From NCBI GenBank assembly GCA_019321725.1, contig CM033124.1:13640001-13704000 (forward strand): 64,000 nucleotides of DNA, in the 5' to 3' direction. The position numbers and the translations under genes are program-made. The notes beneath the pieces were generated by a model, which was given only the letters and a program-made list of their open reading frames with translations, did no database searches and was not told where the DNA came from. Of the stretch, positions 1 to 13,700 are shown one piece after another. The DNA comes from Paulownia fortunei (Eukaryota; Streptophyta; Magnoliopsida; Lamiales; Paulowniaceae). The first letter of the stretch is position 1; the number at the start of each line of letters is the position of its first letter.

Positions 1-3000
1 TCATTCTAGCATTAGAAAACAATCCAAGAGCTTGATAAGATAAGCAGAGCCCACAGTTTATGGAACACTTTATAACAAAATATCATGTGCAGATGGTGCA
101 CTGAGGAGGATGCCGATGAAGCCTGCTGTACCACCCCGTCCTGCAGCAGTTTTGGGAGATTAACAAAATGGTTTATAAGGCTTTGGTTAGCTCCAACTTG
201 TCAACATGGCTCTAAGCATTTGACTGGTTTGCTAGTGCCCAACTATATTTACAAGGCCAAGAGTCAGGCCCAGGTCCTTACACAACCCGTCCTCACACCA
301 CCCCTCAGGTTAATATTTTCATTCCTTTCCCGGTGGTGCTTGCAATGAATTTGAAACAACACTCCCTCAACCAAACATTATGTGCATGGATGCCCGTATG
401 TTTTAACCTATACAACTACAATATATTATGAAGCTAGAATAAATTTTTGCCACAATCACAGGCATTATTACAACTCTCATCAGCTGCTCAAGTTTGCATA
501 TCTTTTGGATAAGACACACTCTTGACCAGCAGGAATAGTGTCGTTAACGAAGGCATTAAAGTTGATGATTATTGTCAGGTTGACTACCATGGCGGGTTAT
601 ACTCGTCCAAGCAGCTGACCTTCATCTCATGTAAATTAAGCACCGCTAAAGCAGATGACTACACAGAAATATGATCATCCATAAAAATTTCAAGCAGAAA
701 TGACTCGGGCACAAATACACATCCAAAGCTCATCTGCCAACGAATTAAAAGTATCCCAAATTGAAATAGGGTAATCAATCCAGTTTCATAATTAATATAA
801 TGCAAGAAATGAGGACGAGGACTAGCAAAATAAAATAGGAGCATGAGAATCCTTGGTGTACCAAAAGGTAGGAAAGTTAATCATAATTGATCTTGTGGCA
901 CAATTGACCAGCAGACAAGAGTAGCAGTCCCTTTTGCTAATACAAGCACTAAGAACAGCGAACATATGTCTTAATAAAGCATTGAGGCCCACTTTAAATT
1001 TGGTAAGAGGTTGATTGAATTGAATTCAGATAAAGCATTCTTGCGAGAAGTGGATTCCCAGTACAAGGAGCAAGATGAGGAAGATTACAAATAATTCGGC
1101 GGTGTTAAACTGATTTTGACAAAAAACTGCAATTACTTTAATACTTAAGATGTGTATCTCCATCAGTAACAGTTTTGCCTGACAATGTAGTTTATGAATG
1201 TCATACAAGTGTCTATATGTATGAGAGAGAGGAGGGGGAGAATGAGGCTGTAAAAGAATTTAGTAACAGTTTTGTCTGACAATGTAGTTTACGAATGTCA
1301 CACAAGTGTACCTAAATGTATGAGAGAGAAGAGGGGGAGAATGAGGCTGTGAAGAATTCACCTAATAATCTGAGGCAAAGTAGAGGAAGGAATGTCACTG
1401 TATGAGAACGAATCATAAGGAGATCTCTCCTTGGCCCCAACTTCTTCTGCTGCAATGCGGACTTGCAGTTGTTGAGACATAGCCTTCGGTAAAGCAGAGA
1501 GCAAAGAAATAATGATCAATAAAAAGCAATTCAATGGCAGAACATCCTCCAAAAGCATAAATAGAGCTTCTCTGGAATCAAGCAAATTTTCTTTTCTTTT
1601 TTTTTTTTTTTGGTCCCAGGGAGGGGGGTGTACCATAGCTCCAGCATGAGGACTATGAAACGAAAAACATTTGTCTTCTCCAAAACAGCTTGTCTGCAAA
1701 AAAGAAACTAATTAAGAAAGGGGAGAAAGGCGATAGAAGATGATTTCAACATCTGCGGAGAAAATACTCAAATTGCATCAAAATGCAATTGCCCACAACA
1801 TAATGAAACATGAATACTTAGCAGAAAATATACACATTTAATAGGTACAGGCTCAATAAATAAACTGATCATGCACTAGCCTACATTTTCATATGGAAAA
1901 AAGTAAAGAGTTTTTTCTTTTGGGATTGGGTGGGATCCCGGGGCTGTTAACGAGGAAGCTTTCATGAAACAAATCAAAACTTTTGGGGGGTTTAGGTGGG
2001 ATCCTGGGGCTGTTAAGGATGCAAGGGAAGGTCTGCATGTACAATTTGGATAACAAGAACTAGAGTCCTATATTTGCTTGCTAGCATACCAACTAGCTCA
2101 AGACAGCTTCCAGCAAGCTCTGCTGGACACTTTGGAATTCGAGCCCAAAGATTAAGACTTATGTTAAGGGTAAACACAAGTGTATTGTCTGGATTACTCT
2201 GAAACATTTTCTCCAATTGTAAAAATTGCATCTGTTTGATTGTTAATTAACTACCCCTCTGTGTTGGCCTTTACACCAGTTGAATGTTAAAAATACAACT
2301 TTACAAGGCGGCGTCACCGAGGAGTCCGAGGAAGTGTATATGGAGCAAACTCCTGGCTACATTGCTCAGGGGGAAGCATGGTTGGTTTGTCGCCTTAAAA
2401 AGTGTTTGTATGGGTTAAAACATCTCCTCAGGCAGGTTTTACTCGTTTTAGTAGTGTTGTGGCCACTTTGGCATGAAACAGTGTCAAGTAGATCATTCAG
2501 TTTTCTATCAACACATTTGTACTGGCAAAATCTTTCTTGTGGTTTATGTTGTTGATATTGTAAATACTGGGGATAATGATGAAGGAATTCAAGACTTCAA
2601 AACTTGTTCATAGTCACACTTCCAGACTATAAGATCATGGACATGTGAGACACTTTCTTGAAATTAAAGTAGCAAGATTGCAAGTTGGCCTTGCACTTTG
2701 TCAAAAGATGTATATTCTTGATTTCTACAAAGCACATTGAGGTGGAATATTACTTTATGCAGGAAACGACCATGGAGAAAACTGTTTGCACATCACACGT
2801 GAAACACACAATCAATTGGCTTATTTTTTAAAGAAAAGGCATTAAGTGATTCAAGGGTAGCATATATGTAACAAGTTTGGAGCATCTGAATATACTCTCA
2901 AGCTTGAAATGGATTAATAAGGGTATAAATGTAATGACTCTAACATAAATACAAGTCAGTCAGTCATTTGTGGGTGGTTGGCACATTCTACCAAGATGCA

Positions 3001-6000
3001 TTGTTCTCAAAATATTATTAACTAGACTTTAAATCCAATCGAGTCAGCAACAATAGGCTCTGCTCAAAAAACACTCTTGTTCAAATTCAATGTATTCAGA
3101 TTTTCAGTAATTGATTATATGTACATTACAAACAAAAATTAACTAAAAACTAAATGCTGAAGCTCGGTTTACAAAGATAGGAAACTCACTCTCTCCTAGC
3201 CAAGAATTGATTATTCCAATTGATTCACTTGGTTGAAATATAAAAAAAAAAAATGCAAGAGCCTGAGCTAGCTAAGGCTACGCTTGAAGCTCGATGATGC
3301 AGGAAACTCGTAGCAGAGGGACAAATGTTAGCGAACAACAATAATTAAATAAACAAGCACAGGAATACCTAAAATTAATTGAGAGAGTGATTGAAATGAA
3401 GAATTGTAGGGTTAAAGGTCCCAACAAGACTTCTGCTGCTTACCAATGATGCCGGTTGCGATATGTGAATATAGCCCTAATGCAAGTATTCATAAGAAAA
3501 CTCCTGCTATGCCCCAACAAGTCAATATGATCAAAATGCCCTCTTAAGTGACTATAAAGAAACTTGATAGAATTCAATTGAACATTGCAAAAGACATTTT
3601 ACCAAAAGAAAGAAAGAAAAACACACATACATACACACACACACACACAAAAGAGAAAGAAAAAGGTAATTACTCCAAACAAAACTTAAACAGAATACTC
3701 AAGTAAAGTTCATGCTCCTGCATCAGCCAACAAAACAAGCCAAGACCAAGTTTACAGAGTAGAGCATAATAGTTCAAAGCCCTGAGAAAAGGTCACTGAT
3801 ATTCAAGCCAACCAACTAAAGCTGATTCACTTGGCTTGATTGATGCCTCTAACTTGTGGTATGCAGGACACAGACAATAATCCACCTATATCTTTCCTCG
3901 CGCTCACTTCCACAGTATTCAAACATGAATTTGCATGACCCAAAATAGTTAAATAAAAAGGATGGGCGAGCGAATCTAGAAAAAGCAATAAGAAAAAATG
4001 GATCAAATAGATGACAAAATGCAGAAATTCGAGAACAACTAGCAACAGACAGTAGGTTCAATCATGTTCCAGATTCATTCTTCCACCAAGAGTTAACATA
4101 ATTTAATTTGTGTTTAGATTATGAAGCAACATCAACAGCTAAACACATGTAATCGAGAATTATTTCAATTGCATACCTTCAGGAAGCAGGAATGCAAGTC
4201 AACAGTTGACAGCATCTCAGCTCTCTCCCCACTACTCAAGTTCAGAGACTTCTCCCATGATAAATGAAGTAACTCCATTGGAATTTTACCCAGGAAGCAG
4301 TGGCCTCCAACATTAGCTATCATCAAAAAGGAATCATATTAGCAGGAAGACGGAGATGCTAATAGAAAGAGAATACAAGAGATGAAAAGGGAAAGCATAC
4401 GAGAGGCAGAACCTAGAGCCTTCTTTATTGAAAATTTTAATATAAAAGAAAATATCATGGATCAACTTCTTTACCATTGTTTTTGCTTGTCCCTGACAAG
4501 TAGGTTCATCAAATCTTGCGAGTTCCTTAGAGCAAAGGGTAGGCATATGCCAAACATAACTAACTCCTAAAGCCACAGAAATGGCACCTAGTAGAAACCC
4601 AACCTTGAGTGAAATAAAGGCCGTAACTTCAATATTTTACAGTGATCATGTAGTGAACCAACAAAGCTAAAAATAATGTCTCTTTCCCCTTAACTTTACC
4701 TATCCCCACTCAGGTGAACATGATTTCTAACAGTCAGAAGAACTGATAAAGAAACATTGCAGTCCCTTATGGGAAAAACAAAATAGTTAGTCGATGGCGA
4801 CTTGATCAGCACCTGACCACTCCAAGAGAAACTCCTATCAAAGGTTCTCTAAATCTTTAGGTACTTTATATCTAAGGATATTATCGAAAATGCAAGAAGT
4901 AAAAGTGAAGAAATTCTTTCCAGACAGCCTTTCAGTTCACATCATATACCTAAAGAGTGAAAACAGGAACCACATAGACAAAGTAAGCTCAAACATTACT
5001 CAACACTTCAAGGCCATCTAAGCATGTTGTTTATCAAATCATGTCTTATTAAAACCAGAAGGGTCAACAAACCAAAAAATCATTCAACCATGTATATAAT
5101 GATGCAGAATAAACATTATGAACCTAACAGTTTTCATTAGTATACACTCATGCTATGTAAAAAGGCATGAAAGAAGTAGGTATTTCCCCCAAAATGTAGG
5201 TGCTACATTAGCTAAGTGATCTTTCCATCCTGAGTTAAAAATTTATTGATCCTCCAAAAGCCTCACTATCACAAAGGCAAGTTTCCTATACCAATTAGAT
5301 GGCTGAAAGGAAGCGCAGTACAGCTGCAACAGGTATTGACTTTTGCTTTAGACATAGACTGAATTAGCATCAGACTTGAAAAAAAAAGCAACCCTAAGGG
5401 GAAAGTGGGTGCAAGAGATGCTAAAAAGAATATCAAAAATGTCTATTGTTACTTCTATACTGTTAAAAAAAATTATAACAATTCTATTATAATATAATCA
5501 TTCCTTATACAAATTCAATGAACATAAATTGGAAAAAATGCAACCAGGTAAAATAAGAAATAAGAATGATTTGCCCCATTTCAGCTGAAATAAGTTCCTA
5601 AAGCTGATAGAATGGACCAAAATAAACATGAAGAATTTTATCTTCTATTTTTCCTGTGGATTTTGTGATTATTTCTGCTGGAAGAGAAGAAAACCTTGCT
5701 TTTAAGGCATTGCCGGTGCTCTTAACTTACACATGTTTCAATTCATTAATGAACATTAAAAATGTTAGTTAATGAAGGATAAAATCTATTCATGTAAGTC
5801 AACAACAGCTCGACTTATGGAAAGCTATTCACACGACTTAGGCCACTACTTTTACTAAGAACTATTGCATGCAAAATTCCCACTAAGATTGCAAGAGAGA
5901 TGCCTCTCTTGTTGTTTGTTAGAAAGAGAAGATCTGTACACATTTTGCCAAACCACCACCTACTCAGAAAGCAAATATGCTACAGAAAAGTGGCTAACCA

Positions 6001-8522
6001 ACTAACTCTACATCAATAAAGCAGGAACTCTAAACATCAATTTCTGAAATAGAAATATAAATACAGAAACTAGCTGCCCCTTAAGATTAAACAGCAAATA
6101 TTTAATATGCAAACAAATGTCAAAAGACAATACCTGGAAATAATGACCCATCCACATGCTCCTTAAACAATTCAGCTGCAAAATGGCAGCAAAGCATGAA
6201 AATTTTCCAAAGAAGTATCCATTGATATACACACCAAGTAAGTCAAAAAGAGAAACAGCATACCACAGCTAACAAACAAAATAGAAAGAGAACCAGATTT
6301 GACTTCTGCTGATAGTTTGTTAATCTCAGGAAGAATAAAATTTGCTTGATCTTGGTTCATCCTATCATCTCCAGTACATTTAGTCAATATACATTCCCGA
6401 CTGAAATGATAAACTGCAGAATCCTGCATCAAGATGGAATCAGAGAGAGAGAAAATAACAAGCGTAAGGAGAAAAGTGAAATATCCAATGAAATGAACTG
6501 AACTCATACACTACCTCTACAACCGCAGGACTATAAACTGGTCTTGCTAACAATATACACAAAGGAAATAGACTTTGAATTCGAGATTCATCATTTACAG
6601 TTGATGGTAGAGATATTGTCATTTGAATCCTAGCAATAGAAGAAAACACAGGTAAACTACATCAGTCATGTCAAATCAAATGAGAAATATGCATCCCAAA
6701 ATCCAAATATCAAGGACACATCAATTGTGGGAGAGTTAAATGAAAAAACTATATTAGGAAGCAAAGATAAACTATTGGTGGTAATTATAGATAGAGAGGA
6801 GCTGGATTGCAGCTTCTAGCAAAGATATCTAGATTACACCAACGTGATGCATGAACTTCATTCTTATTCTGCAGAATTTCAAGCACCTGGGAGCTATGGA
6901 AAAAAAATTACTCTTTCCAAAATAAAGATAAGACCAGATTCAAGGAAAACCATATTATGCTCTTTAGTAAAAAGATCAGAGTTGTGGAAAAGTAGAAGAT
7001 CAGGGTCAAAGAAAACCATAAAATGAAAGTTATCCATCAAAAAATAAAGCAATAATAGTTTTACAAAAAATGTTTTGGTAGAGATATTGATAAATAACAG
7101 AGGAATACCAATAACCAAAAATTCATATGATAAAATAAACCCCATTTCTTATGGGATTACATGCAGAAGACATATGGTGCGTACTGCTGAAAATTTCAGT
7201 AATTTAATTGCGAAAAAGGGCAATAATGACACAGACCAATATATTTCGAAGAATTATACCTTTTCTTGTGTTTCGCTTGTATTTTGTATCGCAAACATCT
7301 TTGAAGGAAGGATGGCTGCGGAAGAACCCGCCTTTAGTTAGAAATGCAATACAAAAGAAAACTGGCAAAAAAATATATGTCGGAAACGTGATGAAATGTA
7401 CAGTTGCCATGATTGTTGATAACCAAAACAACAATAACAAAAAATTTAATATATATGTTGATCACCCACATCCAGTATGCATATACATGTAAATGAAGTA
7501 CATATACTAAAATAATTAAATTATCAAATAAAATATAAACAACCAGGAGTGGGAGGGAGAAAGGCAGCAACAAGGAAGAAACTTACATTTCTAACAGCAC
7601 GGCGCTGAAGAATATTGTACAATTCAACTGGCTTGCAGTAAATTGAAAGGCTCTCCTCAGCTGCAATTTGCTCTTCTGCAGACAAATGTGCACGGGGATC
7701 TTGGCGACACATATGATCTGCACCTCTAGAGTAACTGCAATTGCAAACACAATTCCTGTTCCAAAAATTAGGTCACACTGATGATATCAGTTGACCTCTA
7801 ACAATCACATTTCAAGTGCAGTCACCTTACTCGAAACTTTAGATACCAAATTCATGAGTATGGCCCATGAGTCTGTCTGCCATTTGACAAATTAAACACT
7901 GAGAGAAAAATGAAATCACTAATTCAAATTTCAGGTTGAGTATTTCAAAATCAATTAACGACCCCCTGAACATATTAATTTCTCTCTTTCGAGCAATATA
8001 CTTCATTACATTCTTACACACCTTATATTTGTTGTTTAGAGCATGGACACCATAAATAACAACTTTATTTGTAGACCACTTTGCAGCCACTACCAAGTTT
8101 GAACAACTGAACATAACTATAAGAATCAGTATTGTTTAATTGACCAAATTGTGCAGCAATCTTGCAATTGCTAATCCTCCGTTACAAAGTCAGATTTATA
8201 GCTTGTAAGATATCAATAACATGTATTTTAGGATTTCTTTGCAGTCTAACCTAAGGGAGCTTTTGGAAACAGCTGACATTTAAGTTCACTTTAATGGTGC
8301 AGGGCATGCTATAATTTCCGTAATTGCTTATACTCTATGACATCCTAACCATTGTTACAAATAAGATCGGATGAAATGAAAGAATGAATAAACTAATTTA
8401 ATTCTAATTATGAAACCGCAAAGCTGCTTAATGCCTTAATAGGCTCCATAGTAATGAACCGGGTGTGTCAGTCAAATAGAGACTTACGCAGTTTCACGAG
8501 CCACGAGAGGTATGCCTGGCAT
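1..8522 (-). CDS. EMF2: EMF2-like Polycomb PRC2 subunit, 5' part of gene (nine coding exons)
   Basis: EMF2 is a Su(z)12-type subunit of the nuclear PRC2 complex, which deposits H3K27me3 and represses flowering genes. Exons rebuilt from GT-AG sites and phase: 8522-8488, 7734-7587, 7315-7260, 6629-6515, 6423-6264, 6175-6134, 4316-4177, 1693-1634 and 1483-1362. They join without a frame break into about 292 codons. Recognisable family blocks in order are MPGIPLVARET, EESLSIYCKPVELYNIL, NPSFLQRCL, SLFPLCILLARP, NFILPEINKLSAE, GKIPMELL and AAEEVGAKERSPYDSFSYSD. The C2H2 zinc finger and VEFS domain of the family are not found in 1-1361 and should lie before position 1. Region 1-1361 is read as intron 9. 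The block order fits EMF2 better than VRN2, which lacks the long N-terminal leader. A 5' UTR intron (about 9068 to 8528, acceptor just before the ATG) is likely. I saw no disabling lesion. Confidence 0.9.
1165..1357. repeat. Two-copy tandem duplication, period about 97 bp
   Basis: Copy 1 (about 1165-1259) and copy 2 (about 1262-1357) share the order AGTAACAGTTTTG, then GACAATGTAGTTTA, then ATGAGAGAGA, then GGGGGAGAATGAGGCTGT, with a few substitutions. The second copy ends four bases from the splice donor of the last visible EMF2-like exon, so both copies lie at the start of intron 9. Confidence 0.85.
1929..2018. repeat. Short direct repeat pair in the EMF2-like intron
   Basis: GTGGGATCC followed by GGGGCTGTTAA occurs at about 1929-1950 and again at about 1997-2018, with one substitution. 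It lies just outside the Copia fragment. It could be a remnant of an insertion boundary, but nothing else supports that. Confidence 0.5.
2255..2870 (+). mobile_element. Degenerate Ty1/Copia reverse-transcriptase fragment
   Basis: The plus strand gives Copia RT signatures spread over several frames: WPLHQLNVKN, EEVYMEQTPGY, LVCRLKKCLYGLK, a VVYVVDIV block matching the YVDD catalytic box, SHFQT, and QVGLALCQKMYILDF. Stops and frameshifts interrupt it. No LTRs, integrase or RNase H region could be recognised beside it. It lies antisense inside the 2.5-kb intron between EMF2-like exons 7 and 8 and is not coding. This is an old, truncated insertion. Confidence 0.85.
3625..3650. repeat. CA-type microsatellite
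   Basis: An (AC)n run preceded by ACATAC units, in the large EMF2-like intron. Confidence 0.9.
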
Positions 8523-9158
8523 CCTTGCTAGACAGAATTTGTGAGGTTATACATAGCTCTAAGATTTCCTCCCAAGTTTCCAAACAAATATTTTAAACCT
8601 GAAACCAGCGCCGCAATTGAAACCCAGTTGTTAGATGACAAAATAAACTTAAAAAAAAAAAAATCCCGTGTATTTCCAGTTCGAAATTGACAATAATTAC
8701 AGTTTGAATTCAAAATACTAACCCTAAATGTACGCATACTAAAATGGGATCTACAATTCATATCTGAAATAATACATAAAAACTAAAATAAAAAGCAACT
8801 ATTATCAAAAAAATGAGTAGAAATCGAAACTTTAGCGATTGATGATCAAAAGCCCTAATTGGGTATTCCTTCCAGGAGTAAACACCGCTAAACCTTCAAA
8901 AGAAAAAAAAAAAACAACAAAGCTTCGAGTTTCAACAAACCTATTTTCAGATTCGGTTTATTTAGGTACACCGTATACGTAATATATATACATTGGCGTA
9001 TTTCAAGCGTGTACGTATGTCTATACGTATACGTATAGAGAGAGACAGAAAGAGAGGCGTAGAGTTTACCGAGTTGACTCGTTTTAGCTGAGAAACAGTG
9101 TGCGACCTGACAAAGTTGGCGTCTGTCCGTACTCAGCATTTGTGTTCCAATTTTGCAG

Positions 9159-9166
9159 CTTTTATA
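9159..9166 (-). promoter_or_regulatory. Probable TATA box of the EMF2-like gene
   Basis: On the minus strand this reads CTATAAAAG-like sequence about 35 bases upstream of a stretch that could begin the 5' UTR. A candidate UTR donor (GGTAAAC) lies near 9068. Placement is inferred from position only. Confidence 0.35.
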
Positions 9167-9169
9167 GTT

Positions 9170-10737
9170 AGGGGAAAAAAAGGATAAAGTAATTGTTTTT
9201 TTTTTCTTTATTCAATTCTTGAATTCTTTTCCCTATTATTAACGTTTTTCTTATTATTTTTCTCTTTTTGGAGCCAAAATATCAATTGGAAGACATTTTT
9301 TTAAAATTAACTTAACTTTAGAGTATAATTGCAAGTTGGATTCCTTGATTTTGAAAATTTTTCAAAATAAAATTTTGGACAATGTTTAGACTTTAATATG
9401 TGAAAAAAAAAATTAAACACTTAAGGAAACTCTTTTATATTAAAGGATGCTTGCATCAATAAATCATTTTTAAAATTTTAGAATGCTTAAAAAAATTATA
9501 TTAGTAATTAATCATTAGTGCTTTTGCTACTTTTTGGTCTCTCATTTATTTCATCAAGTAATATGGGTGGATCCAAATTTCTTCCCCTTGAATTTTTGGG
9601 TCAAATTTAACTTCATTAGTACACATTGATGTTTGTTGGGCTACCCTTTGCCCTAACTCTAGGGCTTGATTATACTTAATATCTGATAAATAATATTTTA
9701 TTTTAATAAATATATATAAATTTAAAATAAAATATAAAAAGTAATTAGAAGTTATATATAAGTATTAATGAAATATCATATAAATTAATTTAATTATTTA
9801 TGAATGTATTAATTATTATTAAATAATTTTCTTTAAGCTATATAATAATTATAAATTAAATGGTACACAAATATATAAAATTCTTTTGCCTAACAAACAC
9901 AATTCATATAAAAATATTGTCAAAATAAGTTATATTTTTATTATTGAATAATTATTTTATATTCGTATTTTGACGAATTCGTATATTATCATTTTTGTAT
10001 ATTTTGTATTTTTCTCACCATAACTTTTAACAAAATTCATAATATACTGAAAATTGCTAAAATGTAAGATGTATGCATTTATTTCTAAATGCTGACTTAT
10101 TATTATTTACAAAAATATGAAAACAAGACCGGTTGCAAAATTGCGGTTTTTCAAATTAGTCCGTCACCAACCCAACTAATCTTTTTAAACCACCAATTGC
10201 GTTGCAATTTGACAAACTCAATATTCAACTTGAACCTGCAAAGTGATTTATATGCTGACATACAGAGAAGTTTTGATTTGGGCTTCGAGGGGTTGTGTAT
10301 ATCTTTGGTTGGCTTCAGGCAATTTTCCCTCGCGTCCATCTCTTCTATTCCATTGCTAATGTCTATTCCATAATGGACAAAAAATACGATAAGCCAGAGT
10401 ATCCTATCAATCATAAGTAAAGCACTCTGCCTGAAATTATCCAATTTCAAATAGTTTTTTTTTATAAAAAAAAAAAAAGATACTACATAATTTTTCCAAT
10501 GTTCCAGATCTTTCTTAAAAGCTGTTTGCAACCACTATGGCATTGCTACCTGTGGACAGAACTAAGGGAAATAAAAGCAAAATAACAAACAAATACTATT
10601 AGAGTAAGCAGTCCTTTGTCATTTGTACAGGACATTTAGGAATAACATATACTTCAAAGAATGGAACTAATATAAGGAGCGGAACACAGAAGCCTTCATC
10701 ATGTGGTGATGAGTCTTCCCCAATGCATGGCAGACGA
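9170..10737. other. Intergenic region and Rab 3' UTR
   Basis: About 9170-10080 is very AT-rich with no supported gene. From 10737 down to roughly 10400 is probably the 3' UTR of the minus-strand Rab gene. The short open frames here show no recognisable family. Confidence 0.6.
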
Positions 10738-13700
10738 CTAGGACGAGCAGCAACCACTCTTCTGGGCAACGGGTTGTCCACGAATCTGCACAGTAGGTGG
10801 CCTTGCATTGCTTGATGCAGGCTGACTTGCCATCCTGAAATTTATGTGAAAAAAATGAGATGTTCTGAAAACATTTAGTGAAGAGGATACAATTTTCATG
10901 AGGATAAAAGGATGTACAATGTAGGATAATGTAGACTGCAAAAGGTTATTACATAGTAGAGTATGCAGAAATATAGGTTCGGAAAATATATGAAAAATAG
11001 AATTTGTACAGCCAAAAAAAAAAAACATAGCAACAAAAATCAAACCTGTTCTTAATGTCAGCGGCCATAGCCATGAAAGCCTGTTCAACGTTAGTGGCAC
11101 TTTTTGCACTTGTCTCCATGAATGGAATGCCAATTTCATCCGCAAATGCCTTTTAGATCAGCAAACAATGTATTTCAGCTACACTATTCACTCAAACAAT
11201 AATACGCATGCAAATAATAGAATTTCTACCTTTGCTGTATCATACGACACAGCTCTGTTATCAGCAAGGTCACATTTATTTCCTACCAGAAGCTTGTTTA
11301 CATTTTCACTAGCATATCGATCAATTTCATTCAACCATTGCTTCACATTGTTAAAGCTCTCTTGGTCAGTTACATCATATACTATCTGCCAGAAATTGAA
11401 AGCAAGTTGAGGATATATTCAGATACACATATTAAATTGCGTATTGAAGGTAAAACAACATGAAAGAAACTTACTATAATGCCATGTGCCCCGCGGTAGT
11501 AGCTACTAGTTATAGTTCTGAATCGTTCTTGTCCAGCAGTATCCCACTGCAAACAGAAAAATAAAAAGCAAATGTGAATGAAGTAGGCCCCATAAAAGTC
11601 CATCATATGGGGGGAAACCTTGCTGGAGCCAAACTACACTCAAGTACCCACATCATTCAGAATGTATGAGACAAAAAAAGATCCATTTCAATATCCAAGG
11701 CACAAATAGAATGCAAACAAACAATGAAGTCAAAAACCGAATTAGACAAAATCTTAGCAAATAAATTTCAATATATAGAGAACATCACCATGTCAAAGCT
11801 GACAGCGCAGAAGAACCATTGCTTGAACAGGGTTATTTAATAAACTTTATACCGGTCTCAGGAAATCAAATTGCTAGGTTGGAGAATGAAAGAATTAGCG
11901 CATATACAATTTATCAAAAGCTATAACTGCATATGATCACTATTCATTACTGTAGCAGTTAATATAATAACAAATCATTTTGCTCGGCCACTAACGCAAG
12001 ACACAAGCTCAAACATTTTGATAACATTAACATTAATCCCAAAAAAACTTTTCATTGTAGGGTAAAGAAACACTTTCTTTTCTAAAATACCACATCCACC
12101 TGTTTCGTCAATGACAAAAAAAAAAAAATCTATCCCAAAAAAATTTAATACACGGACATGAACGGGTGTTAAATTTAATCTTCAACACTAACAAAGCAGA
12201 AGACCAAGTGCCAAAATTTCTAATCACGAGAAATAACAAAAAGATACAAATAAATGATTATTCACATGTGATGGCCAATTTTAAAAGTCATTATCAGAAA
12301 AATATTTTAGAATCAAGCAAAAGAAACTTACAATCTGAAGTTTAATAGTCTTTCCATCTTGCTCCACGGTTCGAATTTTCTGTAAAAATAAAAAAATGGT
12401 CAGAACTCAGAACTATGATTATGCTTATGCCAGGTAAAACTTAAAACACAATAACCTAAGCCTTACAAAGTCGACACCAATTGTGCTGATGTAACTGTCA
12501 AGGTACGAATCGTCCTGTATGAAAAAGAAGAACAAAGGTCCGTCACTGCCCCACATTTTAACAAAAAATTTCAACACTCAGCGGATGAAATGATGAATCT
12601 ACCGCACAGGCAAACACTTCTCATAGGGGCTTAAATTTAATTAGTTTTATTAACTCCATAATTGACAATTAAGAAAAAATTATCAACAATATATTAGTCA
12701 AACTAACAGCACTCTCAGTTAGACCTGACCAACCGCCGGTTACGGTTCGGAACCGCCGGTTCCACGGTTCAAGAAAATTCCGACCCTTAACCTTAACCGT
12801 CAAGGCCGGTTACGGTCCGGGTTCCGGAACCGCCGGGCCGGTTCCGGTTACGGTTCCGGTTAACCGCCGGTTCCGGTTCCGGTTCCAACCCTTGAATTTT
12901 TTATTTATTTTTTTACCTATATTTTAAAAATTTGTAATTTTTTAATTAACTATTAATTTTATAAAATTGTAACTTTTGTAAAACAAAAACAAGGGTTTGA
13001 AATTTTAAACATATATTTGAATGAAAAATTTTGAACTTAAATTTTAAAAAAAATATCATTAATTTTTGAATTTAATGAATGTTTAACTTAAATTTGAAAA
13101 AAAAATATTATCTAAAATTTAAAGTATCAAATATTCTAATTATAATAAATATATAAAAAAAAATATTCAACTTGAAATCTTAAAGTTTAAACTTAAATTT
13201 TAATAAAAAAAAATTGCACTTAAATTTAAAAAAAATATCCACAAAAATTTAAATTATATAATTAAAAATTATTTTAAAAATAAAAATGAGCTTGAACTTA
13301 AATTTAAGTTGCCTACGTATCCTCTTAGGGTATAGAGGAATCAAAGCTCACGTAGTTCTCTTACCTTTAAACCCTTCTTACCTTAGGGAGTGGCGTGGCT
13401 CAATCACTCCCACCCGTTCCCGTCGTTGTTCCATCTGTGTCCTCCTCTTGATCTTCCTCTGAATCCGGCTGATCTTGTCTTCGTACTGAGGCCTTGATCC
13501 AATCATCAAGACATGCTTGGGCTTCTAAATTTTCGGGAGACAACGTTGAGCGTTTCTCACTCAATATATTACCTCCCGCACTGAAAACTTGTTCCACTGC
13601 AACGGTTGAAGCAGGTGAAGCAAGTATCTCCTTCGCCATTACGGACAAAATTGGATACGTTTGCTCCTTTTGCGACCACCATCGCAAAATATCGAACTCT

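Noticed and set aside
1..1357. Search for the zinc-finger exon of the EMF2-like gene
   Set aside because: No CPFCL-like or FNYRYY-like coding block was found on the minus strand; the region is treated as intron.
10089..10373. 94-codon open frame downstream of the Rab gene
   Set aside because: No family match and overlaps another frame on the other strand; probably intergenic or Rab 3' region.
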